Shown: one piece after another, positions 24,243 through 33,307 of the stretch
Layout of the letters: every line of letters starts with the position of its first letter
Numbering within the stretch: the stretch's first letter is position 1
DNA from: GCA-2711565 sp963664245
Lineage (GTDB): Bacteria; Bacteroidota; Bacteroidia; Bacteroidales; GCA-2711565
Reading direction: 5' to 3'
Length of the DNA stretch: 64,000 nucleotides
Assembly: GCA_963664245.1 (NCBI GenBank)
Contig: OY760934.1
Location: 3,348,001 to 3,412,000 of the forward strand
Position numbers and translations under genes: made by a program
Notes under the pieces: generated by a model
The model's input: the letters and a program-made list of their open reading frames with translations, nothing else
Database searches by the model: none
Told to the model about the DNA's origin: nothing

Positions 24243-24592
24243 TTTGGAATTCATCCTTGTGCAAGCAAAAGTTGGAAGCAGTTAACTCATTTGAAAATTA
24301 TATTTTTCCAGTTGATTTCAGAATTGCGGTTAAGGAGCTTTCTCATTGGGCAAAGTCTGATGCAGTTTTTTGGAATTGCTATGTAAAAGAAAAAACTATT
24401 TTATCTGACATTTCTTTTATTATTACATCAGAAGAATATTACATAAATATTCTAAAGGGTAAATTGCATGAAAAAGATATTCACCCTTATTCAGGAGGTG
24501 GAAAACCAATTCTATATTTTTCTTCTTTAATACTTGAGAGAAGCTTTCATTCACCAATACTTTTTCTTCCAGTTATAGAATGTAGCTCTTGA
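24239..24592 (+). pseudogene. Truncated gene, possibly a GNAT-type acetyltransferase
   Basis: The frame has 117 codons. Residues up to about 105 look like the N-terminal part of a soluble protein, with SDISFIITSEEYY and KPILYFSSLILERSF, a pattern that recalls GNAT acetyltransferases. The last dozen residues are encoded by antisense IS3 DNA, and the junction lies near 24553-24560. The real C-terminus and the end of cassette C8 are therefore lost. Confidence 0.55.
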
Positions 24593-24691
24593 TATGCCAT
24601 ATTCACGGCACAAATCTTTTACTTCCCTGCCAGCTTCATACTCCTTCAGTATCTTGATAATCTGGCTTTCACTGAATTTAATCCTTTTCAT
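24557..24691 (-). pseudogene. IS3-family OrfA fragment
   Basis: Starting at the ATG at 24691, the frame reads MKRIKFSESQIIKILKEYEA, then GREVKDLCREYGISRATFYN, then WKKKY before a stop created at the junction. This is the N-terminal helix-turn-helix of IS3-family OrfA. Only the first 40 or so codons remain. The IS outer end probably lies near 24750. The deletion that removed the rest of the IS also removed the end of the cassette array. Confidence 0.8.
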
Positions 24692-24751
24692 AATGACATT
24701 TTAAAGTTAAACATTTTGTCTAATCCTAAACTGTCCGATTTTTAGGGAAGG

Positions 24752-24975
24752 CTACAAGAAGGGGAAGGTTACAATTACAAACAGCGATCAATGCCAGCTT
24801 CTTAGACTTTCCTTTAGATACAATCCTGTCATATAATGCCTTGCATTGTGGATTGTATTCACAAGCCGTAAAACTACATAAAAACAAATGGTTACGGGCC
24901 AATGAATTCCCTTTCTTACTAATGCGTGATTTCCCCCTGATACTACCCTGTTGGGCGGTATTTATAATGCCACCG
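24752..24975 (-). pseudogene. IS110/IS1111-family transposase C-terminal remnant
   Basis: Reading the minus strand gives GSIRGKSRISKKGNSLARNH, then FTACEYNPQCKALYDRIVSK, then GKSKKLALIAV, the typical C-terminus of IS110/IS1111 transposases. The N-terminal three quarters and any start codon are missing. It is not a copy of the intact IS110 transposase at 16557-17942. It marks the right edge of the disturbed region. Confidence 0.8.
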
Positions 24976-25016
24976 TACTAAATGAATGAAATTGTATTTC
25001 ATTAAAAGTAAGAAAG

Positions 25017-25040
25017 CAGCCATACAAAAATGCATGGCTG
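25017..25040 (-). terminator. Hairpin downstream of the S46 peptidase gene
   Basis: CAGCCAT (25017-25023) pairs with ATGGCTG (25034-25040) around a 10-base loop. It lies 23 bases past the peptidase stop codon, and the minus-strand RNA continues into a T-rich stretch. Confidence 0.5.
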
Positions 25041-25062
25041 TTTAAACATGGGTTTTTAAAAA

Positions 25063-27207
25063 CTATAAGCCCATTTCTTTAATAATAAAATTTGCTCCCG
25101 AGAATTTTTCGGTAATAAATAAAACGTAACGGATATCTACGCTAATGGTGCGTTGCAGTTCAGGAACCACATAATAATCGCCGGTTACGCTTTCGTAGGT
25201 CATGTCAAAAATAATACCCACCTGTTCGCCTTTGGCATTTAAGGTTGCAGAGCCCGAGTTTCCCCCGGTAACATTGGTGGTGTTTAAGAAACAGGTAAGC
25301 AGTTTATTTGTTTTGGGATCTTTGTACCGTCCAAAATCGTTGGTGTTATACAGCTCTTTTAATTTTGTCGGAACATGGAAGGGGAATTCCCCGGTTTCTT
25401 TTTCCATCACTCCTTTTAAGCTTGTGAACGGTTCATAATAAACAGCATCGGCTGGTTGGTAGCCTTCAATGGTTCCGTAAGTAAAACGGATGGTAGAGTT
25501 GGCATCCGGGGCCAGACGGTTTTGTTTCATCTCAAGGACAGCTGCCAGGTATTTCTTTTTTAAGTCGTGGTATTCCTGATCCCTGGATTTGGCTTCTTTA
25601 TGAATATTTTCAAGTTCGCTTTCTAATTCAGACGCTAACTTTATCAGCGGATCGTTTAGGTTCATCAGTTCTTCGGGAGTCATTTCCAACATTTTGATCC
25701 GTTCCTTGGGATTCCCTAATTTTGAATGATCGTACAAATTATCAACATATTGGTCAATTTCCTGTTTTGAACCTTTTCCGATCAGATTTTTCAATGCTTC
25801 CGGAATGCTTGAGGAAGGTTCGTTCAACAATCTTTTTAACCTGAATTTTAAAAATTTCCGATCGGTTTTTAAATCGTAGCCTTTCTCCGTCAGCAGATTT
25901 CTGGTTTTAAAACCTCCCCAGTTTTTATCCTGATACCTGCTTTCCCGTTTGCCGTCTTTTTTTTGCCGTTCAATGCTGGCTTTGTACACGCTGTGGCCCA
26001 AAGTCAACAAACTTGAACTGAAACGGTCGTTCGTCATGTTTTCAGTCAGGGTGTTTTTGCTTTTCCAGGCTTGGTAAGATTCAAGGTAAGATTCAAAATC
26101 GGCCAGGGCATTTTGGGATTCTTTTGTTCCGCTGTCTTCAATCCATGCCACAACTTCTGCTTCTTGTTTTTTTTTCTTGCCAAGCAGATCAATCTTTTCA
26201 AAGCTTCCTAATTTCCCCTGGTAATTTTTGCGGGCATTGTGCATGCTTTTAACCGTTCGGGCGTATTTGATTTCAACCTCGCGGTCTTTTGCCCCTTCTG
26301 CTTCAAAAAATGCAATATTGGCTAGGTATTCTTCCAAACGGTATTTAATGCCCTGCAAGCTGTTTACTACTTCATTATGCGTGTAATTCCGGTAGGTTTT
26401 TCCCGGGTATCCCATGACAAAGGTCAGGTCTCCTTCTTTCAATCCATCAAGCGAGATTTTCATAACCGATTTGGGTTGATAAGGAACGTTCTCTTTGCTG
26501 TATGCTGCTCCTACGCCATCTTTTGATACATAAGCTCTAAGGAAGGTGAAATCGCAGGTATGGCGTGGCCACATCCAGTTATCGATATCGCCACCGTAGT
26601 TGCCCAGATCGCGGGGTGGGGCATAAACAATGCGAACATCTTTGATGTGTTTGAAACGAAATAAATAATATTTGTTGCCACTGTACATGGATGCTAAACG
26701 AGCCTGGATATCGTTTCCTTCTTTTTCGGCTTCGGCAATCAGTTTTTTCTTGATTTTTTCGATGGCCTCATGTTTTTGGGCATAATTCATTTTGGGTTTT
26801 ATGGCGTTTTGAACCTTTGCCGTTACATCTTCATAACCTAACAGAACATTGGCGAAATATCCCAGTGCCGGGATTTCCTGCTCTCTGGTTGGTGCGATAA
26901 AGCCGTGTTTGATATAGTCGTTTTTTTTGTCGGAAGCACGTTGGATAGCTCCAAAAGCAACATGGTGATTTGTTAAAATCAACCCTTCTTTGCTGACAAA
27001 TTCCCCGGTTCCTCCGCCTAAATGAACCACGGCACTCATTAATCCGGTTCCGTCTTCTTTAAATAAATCATCTGGATTCATTTGCAAACCCTCTTTTTGA
27101 AGGTTAAGCATTTTCATTTGGTGGGGTAGCCACATACCATCGTCGGCCCGGCTTATACTGTTAACTGTCAGAAAAACAAGAAATAGGCTTAGGGTTTTGA
27201 TTTTCAT
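25063..27207 (-). CDS. S46-family dipeptidyl-peptidase
   Basis: Secreted serine exopeptidase of the S46 family (DPP7/DPP11 group), which releases dipeptides from peptides in the periplasm of Bacteroidota. Length is 714 residues, normal for the family. A signal peptide covers about residues 1-21, followed by DDGMWLP. The catalytic His is in LILTNHHVAFG (81 or 82), the Asp region is YGGDIDNWMWPRH, and the catalytic Ser is in TGGNSGSATL (about 648). The segment after the serine (GIIFDMTYESVTGD) decides substrate class in known members. Here it carries Met where DPP11 has Arg, so acidic specificity is unlikely. Confidence 0.93.
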   Translation of the reverse strand: MKIKTLSLFLVFLTVNSISRADDGMWLPHQMKMLNLQKEGLQMNPDDLFKEDGTGLMSAVVHLGGGTGEFVSKEGLILTNHHVAFGAIQRASDKKNDYIKHGFIAPTREQEIPALGYFANVLLGYEDVTAKVQNAIKPKMNYAQKHEAIEKIKKKLIAEAEKEGNDIQARLASMYSGNKYYLFRFKHIKDVRIVYAPPRDLGNYGGDIDNWMWPRHTCDFTFLRAYVSKDGVGAAYSKENVPYQPKSVMKISLDGLKEGDLTFVMGYPGKTYRNYTHNEVVNSLQGIKYRLEEYLANIAFFEAEGAKDREVEIKYARTVKSMHNARKNYQGKLGSFEKIDLLGKKKKQEAEVVAWIEDSGTKESQNALADFESYLESYQAWKSKNTLTENMTNDRFSSSLLTLGHSVYKASIERQKKDGKRESRYQDKNWGGFKTRNLLTEKGYDLKTDRKFLKFRLKRLLNEPSSSIPEALKNLIGKGSKQEIDQYVDNLYDHSKLGNPKERIKMLEMTPEELMNLNDPLIKLASELESELENIHKEAKSRDQEYHDLKKKYLAAVLEMKQNRLAPDANSTIRFTYGTIEGYQPADAVYYEPFTSLKGVMEKETGEFPFHVPTKLKELYNTNDFGRYKDPKTNKLLTCFLNTTNVTGGNSGSATLNAKGEQVGIIFDMTYESVTGDYYVVPELQRTISVDIRYVLFITEKFSGANFIIKEMGL

Positions 27208-27302
27208 AATTGTAAATGTTTGGGGTCAATAATTAAGAATGTAAATGTAGCCAATCACCCCAATATCTACAAAGATAGATTGCTAATATAGACGAACAGT
27301 CT

Positions 27303-28646
27303 TTATTTCTCGGTTATTCGTTTGTACATCTGAACGTATCGGCGGTAAAAGAAGATGGCTGCAATAACCAGGCTGGCCACCAGTCCAACCCAAACGCCAA
27401 CAGCTCCCATTTTAAATGTAAATCCGAAGAGGTAGCTTAGCGGAAGGCTGATGAGGATGTAAGAAATAAAAGCAATAACCATGGCGTGTTTTACATCGGC
27501 CAGGCCACGTAAAATGCCAAGCATGACCACTTGCAAACCATCGAAAATTTGAAAGGCGGCCGCCATTAAAATAAGTTGGGAAGCAACTGCGATAACAGCC
27601 GGGTCGCTGGTATAAATAAGTGGAAGAAGGTTCCTACAGAGAACAAAAAGAATGGCTGAAGTTCCCATAAATGCTAAAACCAAATGTACGGAAGCATAGG
27701 AAGCTTTCGAAAGCCCTTCGTAATTTTTTTGGCTGTATTGATGAGCCACCCTAATGGTGGTTGCTGAAGATACCCCGCTGACAATCATAAAGGTTACACT
27801 AGCCAAACCGATACCGATTTGATGAGCTGCTAAAGGAATTGCCCCCAGCCAGCCAATCATAATTGCCCCGAAAACAAACGCAAAAACTTCCAAAACAACC
27901 TGAATTGCAATGGGCCAGCCAACATTAAACAAATGGGTAATTTTTGCAAAATCAAATTTTGAGGATTTTAGCTCAGTGAGGTATGGTTTAAAGTAGTCTC
28001 TTTTTACAAAAATATAATAGAAAAGTCCGGCCATTACCACCCGAGATATAAGCGTTCCAATACCTGCCCCTGTTAATCCTAGTTGGGGGAAGCCCAATTT
28101 CCCGTAAATTAAAAGGTAATTAACAATTACGTTAACAACGTTCGCAATCAGGGTAATAATCATTGGGGTTAAGGTGTTCCCGATTCCTTCCGAGAATTGT
28201 TTGATGGTGTAAAAAAACATAAAAGGAATCATTGAAGCAACCAGTATCTTGTAATAAGGAATTGCCAACTCGGCAACTTCGTTGTTTTGTCCCATTTGTC
28301 TCATAAAAAAAGAAACGGAATACATCGCGATTACTAAAAGAACGCTTATCCCGGTATTTAAAATTGCCGAGTTGTGCAGCAAAGAAGCGCACTCTTTTGT
28401 TTTTTTACTTCCAAAAGCATGTCCAACCAAGGGCGTTAGCCCCATGCTAAATCCTAGCCCTATGACCATCCCCACCAGAAATACCGCATTTGCAAAACTT
28501 GCGGCCGCAAGTTCAAGGGTTCCAACCGCTCCCACCATGGCATTATCCACCTGTTGAACCAGTATTTGTCCGGCTTGTGAAAACATCACTGGAAGCGCAA
28601 GTCTCAGGTTTCGTTTGTAGTACGGAAGATATTCTTTTAGTAACAT
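27303..28646 (-). CDS. MATE-family multidrug/sodium antiporter
   Basis: Inner-membrane efflux protein of about 447 residues with two MatE repeats (about 15-175 and 235-400) and twelve predicted helices. Family features include LPVMFSQAGQILVQQVDNAM near the N-terminus, with the conserved Asp, and PLVGHAFGSKK in the loop after helix 2. It exports cationic drugs or metabolites in exchange for sodium or protons. The start chosen is the ATG at 28646, since the first nine residues of the longer frame have no place in the family. It is divergent from the glycosyltransferase gene across a 68-base gap. Confidence 0.93.
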   Translation of the reverse strand: MLLKEYLPYYKRNLRLALPVMFSQAGQILVQQVDNAMVGAVGTLELAAASFANAVFLVGMVIGLGFSMGLTPLVGHAFGSKKTKECASLLHNSAILNTGISVLLVIAMYSVSFFMRQMGQNNEVAELAIPYYKILVASMIPFMFFYTIKQFSEGIGNTLTPMIITLIANVVNVIVNYLLIYGKLGFPQLGLTGAGIGTLISRVVMAGLFYYIFVKRDYFKPYLTELKSSKFDFAKITHLFNVGWPIAIQVVLEVFAFVFGAIMIGWLGAIPLAAHQIGIGLASVTFMIVSGVSSATTIRVAHQYSQKNYEGLSKASYASVHLVLAFMGTSAILFVLCRNLLPLIYTSDPAVIAVASQLILMAAAFQIFDGLQVVMLGILRGLADVKHAMVIAFISYILISLPLSYLFGFTFKMGAVGVWVGLVASLVIAAIFFYRRYVQMYKRITEK

Positions 28647-28714
28647 GATAAAACGGGGAGCAAAAGTACACATAATCCTTCAAAATAAACCGCTTAAATC
28701 ATACCTTTGAGGCA

Positions 28715-29923
28715 ATGAATCATGGAAAAATATATGTAGCCATTCCGTTGATGAATGAGTGGGAAAACCTCCCTGATTTAATGGAGGATATTGCCGCTCA
28801 GGATTGCCAAAATTTTGAGGTGTGGTTTTGTGTGAATCAGCCCGAAGCTTGGTGGAATAATGAAGAAAAAATTTCGGTTTGCGAAGCCAATCAAAAAACT
28901 TTGGGATTTTTAAGAACCTTTTCCCGTTTTCCGCTTCATGTTGTTGATCGTTCCTCAAAAGGGAAGGGCTGGTATAAAAAGAATTTCGGGGTGGGCTGGG
29001 CCCGCAAGTTAATCATGGATGAGATTTCGCAAAAAGCGAATGAACGGGATATTCTTTTAACCCTTGACGGCGACACCCGTTTTAATCCGAGGTATTTTTC
29101 TTCGGTCATTGAGCGGCTTCGAAAATACCCGAAAGCCGTAGCCCTCTCGGTTCCTTACTATCATAATTTAACGGGAAATGAGCAAGCCGACCGGCATATT
29201 TTGCGCTACGAAATTTATATGCGTTATTATTCGTTGAATCTTTGGCGCATTCAAAATCCGTATAATTTTACGGCATTGGGTTCGGCCATTGCTGTTACTA
29301 ACCGGGCTTATAAAAGGGTGCGTGGGATTACGCCCCACAAAAGCGGCGAAGATTTTTATTTCTTGCTGAAGCTGAAAAAGTTTGGAGAGATCATTCAATG
29401 GAACCAGGAAAAAGTGTATCCGGCAGCCCGTTATTCCGACCGGGTGTTTTTTGGAACTGGGCCGGCAATGATTAAAGGGCGGTCGGGCGATTGGTCGTCG
29501 TACCCCATCTATAATTATCAGCTTTTTGAGGAGGTGAAACAATCGTTTGGGGCTTTTTCGTTGTTGTTTGAACACGAGGTGGATTTCCCGATGAAAGCTT
29601 TTCTGTCCAACCATTTTGGCGACGAACAATGGTTCGTTAAACTACGTAAAAACAACCCACGGAAAGATCGTTTTGTTAAAGCTTGCCAGGATAAAGTGGA
29701 TGCTTTGCGAATACTACAATATTTAAAAGCTGCCCAAAAGAACCGAAACGAATCGGATGAGGAGAACCTTGTTTCTTTTTTCGGGCATTTTTACCCGGAA
29801 GCTGTTTTTCGCGATAAAATCTGTAATTTAGATTTCCAGAACACTTCGGTGGATGAACTTAATGCCATCCGGGATTTTATGATGAAAAAAGAGGAGGAAT
29901 ATCAAAAACATGTATGGGAATAA
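28715..29923 (+). CDS. Family 2 glycosyltransferase
   Basis: A 402-residue GT-A fold transferase. It starts with KIYVAIPLMNEWENLPDLME, the usual first strand and nucleotide-sugar binding segment. The metal-binding DxD-type motif lies in ILLTLDGDTRFNP (about residue 114). SGEDFYFLLKLKKFG corresponds to the catalytic ED region of family 2 enzymes. No membrane segment is visible, so it is probably cytoplasmic. The acceptor is unknown. Its 3' end overlaps the start of miaA by 14 bases, so the two are translated from one message. Confidence 0.82.
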   Translation: MNHGKIYVAIPLMNEWENLPDLMEDIAAQDCQNFEVWFCVNQPEAWWNNEEKISVCEANQKTLGFLRTFSRFPLHVVDRSSKGKGWYKKNFGVGWARKLIMDEISQKANERDILLTLDGDTRFNPRYFSSVIERLRKYPKAVALSVPYYHNLTGNEQADRHILRYEIYMRYYSLNLWRIQNPYNFTALGSAIAVTNRAYKRVRGITPHKSGEDFYFLLKLKKFGEIIQWNQEKVYPAARYSDRVFFGTGPAMIKGRSGDWSSYPIYNYQLFEEVKQSFGAFSLLFEHEVDFPMKAFLSNHFGDEQWFVKLRKNNPRKDRFVKACQDKVDALRILQYLKAAQKNRNESDEENLVSFFGHFYPEAVFRDKICNLDFQNTSVDELNAIRDFMMKKEEEYQKHVWE

Positions 29924-30839
29924 ACTGATTACCGTTCTTGGACCAACCGCAACCGGAAAAACTTTTTTCGCGGCTCATCTGGCAAAACAGCTAAATGCTG
30001 AAATAATTAGTGCCGATAGCCGTCAGGTATACCGGGGCATGGATTTGGGAACCGGGAAAGATTTGGAGGACTACCTGATCGAAGGAGTTCAAATTCCGTA
30101 TCATTTGATTGACATCAAGGCGCCGGGCTACGAGTACAATGTTTTTGAATTTCAGCATGATTTTTTGAAGGCCTACCGGGATATCATTTCCAGAAATAAA
30201 ACAGCACTAATGTGTGGCGGAACCGGCATGTACCTGGATGCCGTTTTGAAAGCCTACAATATGGTTGAGGTTCCGGAGAATGCCGAATTGCGGGAAGAAT
30301 TGAAAGAAGCAGACGATGAGTCTTTAAAATTGAGGCTCGAAAAACATAAAGAACCCCACAACGTCAGTGATACTTCCGACCGTGACCGCTTGATCCGTGC
30401 CATCGAAATTCGGGAGTTCAATAAGCATAACCCCGGACAGGAAAAATTCCCTAAGCTAAGCAGCCTTAATTTTGGAATTTATTTTGATAGGTTCACTATA
30501 AAAAAACGAATTACCGAACGCCTCGAAAAACGCTTAAAACATGGCATGATTGAGGAGGTTCAAACCTTGCTCGGCAAAGGCATAAAAGCCAAAGATCTAA
30601 TTTTTTATGGCTTGGAATATAAGCTGGTTACCCAATATGTGATCGGAGAGTTGAGCTTTGACGAGATGTTCAGCAAGCTTGAGATTGCCATCCATCAGTT
30701 TTCAAAGCGCCAAATGACTTGGTTCCGCCGAATGGAAAAACAGGGAATTAAAATTCACTGGATTGACGGGAATCTTGGCGTAAATGAAAAAGTAGAATTT
30801 GCTTTGACTGAAATAAAAAAATCCGGCTTTATAAATTAA
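29910..30839 (+). CDS. miaA: tRNA dimethylallyltransferase
   Basis: Transfers a dimethylallyl group from DMAPP to the N6 of A37 in tRNAs that read codons starting with U, improving decoding. The 309-residue length is typical. Walker A is GPTATGKT (residues 11-18), followed by ADSRQVYRGMDLGTGK (about 35-50), YHLIDIKAPGYEYNVFEFQ, CGGTGMYLDAVLKAY and FSKRQMTWFRRM near the C-terminus, all family signatures. The start overlaps the glycosyltransferase gene. A bidirectional terminator overlaps its stop codon. Confidence 0.97.
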   Translation: MYGNKLITVLGPTATGKTFFAAHLAKQLNAEIISADSRQVYRGMDLGTGKDLEDYLIEGVQIPYHLIDIKAPGYEYNVFEFQHDFLKAYRDIISRNKTALMCGGTGMYLDAVLKAYNMVEVPENAELREELKEADDESLKLRLEKHKEPHNVSDTSDRDRLIRAIEIREFNKHNPGQEKFPKLSSLNFGIYFDRFTIKKRITERLEKRLKHGMIEEVQTLLGKGIKAKDLIFYGLEYKLVTQYVIGELSFDEMFSKLEIAIHQFSKRQMTWFRRMEKQGIKIHWIDGNLGVNEKVEFALTEIKKSGFIN

Positions 30840-30850
30840 AACCGGATTTT
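30818..30850. terminator. Bidirectional terminator between miaA and the LruC gene
   Basis: AAAATCCGG (30818-30826) and CCGGATTTT (30842-30850) pair perfectly over nine bases. The hairpin includes the miaA stop codon and gives T-rich tails in both directions, serving the convergent genes on either side. Confidence 0.7.
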
Positions 30851-30868
30851 AAATGGAAAAATTCGATT

Positions 30869-32785
30869 TTACGGTACCTGATAAAATGCAGGTTCGTACC
30901 TGTATCCAACGATATCTTCGTACCAGTCGGTATAAACTGTTCCCAAGCTTTCGGCCCATTCAATAAAATGAAGGTGAGCCCATGAAATATCTTTTTTCTC
31001 CTGTGGCCAGTCAAAGGTAACCGGAATGTTTATGGCCCATGGAAGATTGTTTGCCGTAACATAATAGCGGCCATTGCCCGGTTCGGAATCATCTTCAACA
31101 GTTCCGAAAATAGAGGGATCGGCCAAATCGGTTGGAGCGTAATCTTTTAGGTGAACCTCGCGTCCTCTTTCGCCATCAATTATGATGAACGGGTTCCAGT
31201 TGACGAGATCAAAATCGTTAGCCACGTAAGTATTTTGAGTCGGGATTATTGTAATGGTAATGGTGTCAAAAGGAACAAATGGTGCCCATTCTTCGGTGTT
31301 TACGCCCAGTCCCATTCCGGGATGCGGCAGTAAATTAAAAATGTCGTCAAACGCGATGATGGTTGGATGTGATTGTCCTTGTTCCAAACCGTTGCCCTCA
31401 AGATTAATATATCCTTCCTGGTGGTCGTATCCGCTTACGGTAAGATCCGAGTTCAGCCCATTATCGGCCGTTGGTAAGTTAAAGCCAAATCCGTTATGGT
31501 AAAAAGCTCCGGTGGCTTTTGCTACAAAGGTTGCAAAAATTTCAACCACGTAGTTTTGTGCGTTTGTAACGGTTTCAAAACGATAGTCTACCACTACATC
31601 GTTAAAATCAAAATCTCCTTTTCCGGGCCACAAATCTTCGTATGCCAGGCTCCCGAAACCGGCAGCCGGGAAGTGGTTTTTAAAGGCACGGTCAGCATCT
31701 TCAGGATAGTCATCATCGCCATCTTCTATTCCGTCGCCATCTTCATCTGCAATCCCTGGTTTGTATTCATAGCAACCCATGTCAACAACTACATTATAAA
31801 TTCTGTCGTTTCCGTCCAAATCGTAGGTGTCTACCATCCAACCAAAGTTTAATCCGGCATCAATGCAAGCAGATGTAGATTTAAGATGATAATTTTCTGA
31901 GCCTAAGGTAATATCTTCAAAATCCGGTGTTGATGAAATGCTATTTGTGCTGTAAGCTGCCGATAAAGAAGGAGTTGTACAACAATTGTAGTAATAATAT
32001 CCGGCTCCGTCAACATTGTAATTATCAACGGTAGAACCGTCCATTAATGTGTTGTAATAAATAATTGTATTTTTTACCCTGCTGTTATTTCTGGTTCTTA
32101 TTCCACCGCCATAAGGGGCTTTGTTTTTTACAATGGTACAATTATATACATCTCCAGCACTCCAGATGTTAATCCCTCCTCCATATTTAACAGAGGTATT
32201 ATTGGTAACCAAACAATTTCGTACTTCGCCGCCATTGAGTAAGCGAATTCCTCCGCCGTATCCCGATGTGCCATTATCTGATGCCAGGTTATTTTCTACG
32301 ATACAGTTGAGTACGTAGCCGTCATTATCAACAGCAATACCACCGCCATCCCTGGCTTGGTTATTATGGATGTAACAGTTTTGAATGGTTCCTCCGGAAA
32401 TAATATTTACCCCGCCACCAAAGGATGCGGGATTATACCCGTTCATAATTGTGAATCCGTCGATGATGGCACTGGCATGATTAATTTCAAAGCATTTGGT
32501 GACATTATTTCCATCGATAATAACTGAAGCATACCCGTTAATGCTTTTTATGGTTATGCCTTTTGTAACAGCGATTTTTGATGTAAGTATATAGGTTCCA
32601 TCATCCACCATGATGATATCTCCGGCTACACTGGCATTGATGACTGTTTGTATGTCGTTTGCAGCGGTACCCAAACTTGTATAGGGAGCCGTATTAGAAC
32701 CTGTTGGAGAAACGTAGCGTGTAGTGGTTGCAAACATTACCACTGAAAAACTGAGGATTGCTAGTGTAAAAAATATCTTTTTCAT
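30869..32785 (-). CDS. Secreted beta-helix protein with LruC domain
   Basis: A 638-residue surface or secreted protein. Signal peptide at about 1-19. Residues about 35-300 form a right-handed parallel beta-helix with recurring GGGI, NC and NN steps (GGGVNIISGG, GGGIAVDNDG, GGGIRLLNGG, GGGINIWSAG). A calcium-binding-type Asp repeat, DEDGDGIEDGDDDYPEDADR, follows at about 345-365. The remainder is a LruC domain, with LWPGKGDFDFNDVVVDYRFE and GFNLP. LruC-domain proteins occur at the cell surface of Bacteroidota and Leptospira, and their role is not settled. It lies 2 bases downstream of a small lipoprotein gene and is surely co-transcribed with it. Confidence 0.82.
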   Translation of the reverse strand: MKKIFFTLAILSFSVVMFATTTRYVSPTGSNTAPYTSLGTAANDIQTVINASVAGDIIMVDDGTYILTSKIAVTKGITIKSINGYASVIIDGNNVTKCFEINHASAIIDGFTIMNGYNPASFGGGVNIISGGTIQNCYIHNNQARDGGGIAVDNDGYVLNCIVENNLASDNGTSGYGGGIRLLNGGEVRNCLVTNNTSVKYGGGINIWSAGDVYNCTIVKNKAPYGGGIRTRNNSRVKNTIIYYNTLMDGSTVDNYNVDGAGYYYYNCCTTPSLSAAYSTNSISSTPDFEDITLGSENYHLKSTSACIDAGLNFGWMVDTYDLDGNDRIYNVVVDMGCYEYKPGIADEDGDGIEDGDDDYPEDADRAFKNHFPAAGFGSLAYEDLWPGKGDFDFNDVVVDYRFETVTNAQNYVVEIFATFVAKATGAFYHNGFGFNLPTADNGLNSDLTVSGYDHQEGYINLEGNGLEQGQSHPTIIAFDDIFNLLPHPGMGLGVNTEEWAPFVPFDTITITIIPTQNTYVANDFDLVNWNPFIIIDGERGREVHLKDYAPTDLADPSIFGTVEDDSEPGNGRYYVTANNLPWAINIPVTFDWPQEKKDISWAHLHFIEWAESLGTVYTDWYEDIVGYRYEPAFYQVP

Positions 32786-32787
32786 AG

Positions 32788-33153
32788 TTACAGGCTAATG
32801 TTAATGTTGTTCGAACTCAGGTTAAATTCCTGATTGTTTACTTTTAATTTTTCGATATGGTTGGGAACGCTTATTTTAACCACTTCCTGTACTGCACCAC
32901 CCGTATGCATCCCTTTGTAGTACCTCACATCATTCTCGATAGAAGAAACCAGGATAACTTTTGGGGTTTCGGAGGTTATATTCAGGCTGATTATTTTCGT
33001 CGTTTGCCAGTCAAAGTTTGAGCTAAACGATTTTTCGTTAAGACTTATATTTTCTTCTTGGGCATCATCTAAATTTGCGTCAATTCTTTGGCAGGTGACA
33101 ACAAAAAAAGCGGCTGCAAGAAATAGTAATGATAGTAGTATTTTTTGTTTCAT
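32788..33153 (-). CDS. Small lipoprotein partnered with the LruC protein
   Basis: A 121-residue protein with a lipoprotein signal: hydrophobic residues 4-19, then VVTCQR with the lipidated Cys at about residue 21. The mature part is an acidic linker followed by a beta-rich stretch (IISLNITSETPKVILVSS). No enzymatic motif is present. It is followed after 2 bases by the LruC-domain gene, and this small lipoprotein plus large LruC pairing suggests a shared complex at the cell surface (inference). Confidence 0.72.
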   Translation of the reverse strand: MKQKILLSLLFLAAAFFVVTCQRIDANLDDAQEENISLNEKSFSSNFDWQTTKIISLNITSETPKVILVSSIENDVRYYKGMHTGGAVQEVVKISVPNHIEKLKVNNQEFNLSSNNINISL

Positions 33154-33307
33154 GATGTTTATGGTTTAATACATTAATTATAATAGCAAAATGTACACCA
33201 AATATTTGGAGATGAAAAAAACTACTGTTTTAGATACTTACAGCGGAGATAGGTTATTTTGTGTTTTCCCCAAAATGGAAAAATTTTCTATAAATAAGAC
33301 TTTTGTT

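Larger units (their letters stand above)
3882..24600 (+). mobile_element. Integron-like gene-cassette array (eight cassettes, right end lost)
   Basis: The recombinase is followed by a possible attI and cassettes C1 (4874-5483), C2 (5484-10915), C3 (10916-12974), C4 (12975-13991), C5 (13992-15373), C6 (15374-16221), C7 (16222-22181, containing IS elements) and C8 (22182 to a truncation near 24555). The first bases of each cassette are complementary to its end core: GTTAAGATGCC/GGCATCTTAAC, GTTGTGTTT/AAACACAAC, GTTAGCGGTA/TACCGCTAAC, GTTAGCCGC/GCGGCTAAC, GTTAGTGGC/GCCACTAAC, GTTAGGTGC/GCACCTAAC and GTTGTGTGCC/GGCACACAAC. This one-to-one pattern is what attC-bounded cassettes show. The main genes of C2-C8 run in the same direction. 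The DNA is visibly more AT-rich than the flanks. Confidence 0.8.

Noticed and set aside
4745..25000. CRISPR array
   Set aside because: The repeats here are distinct long palindromes or a degenerate 21-bp tandem array, with no constant repeat and spacer pattern and no cas genes.
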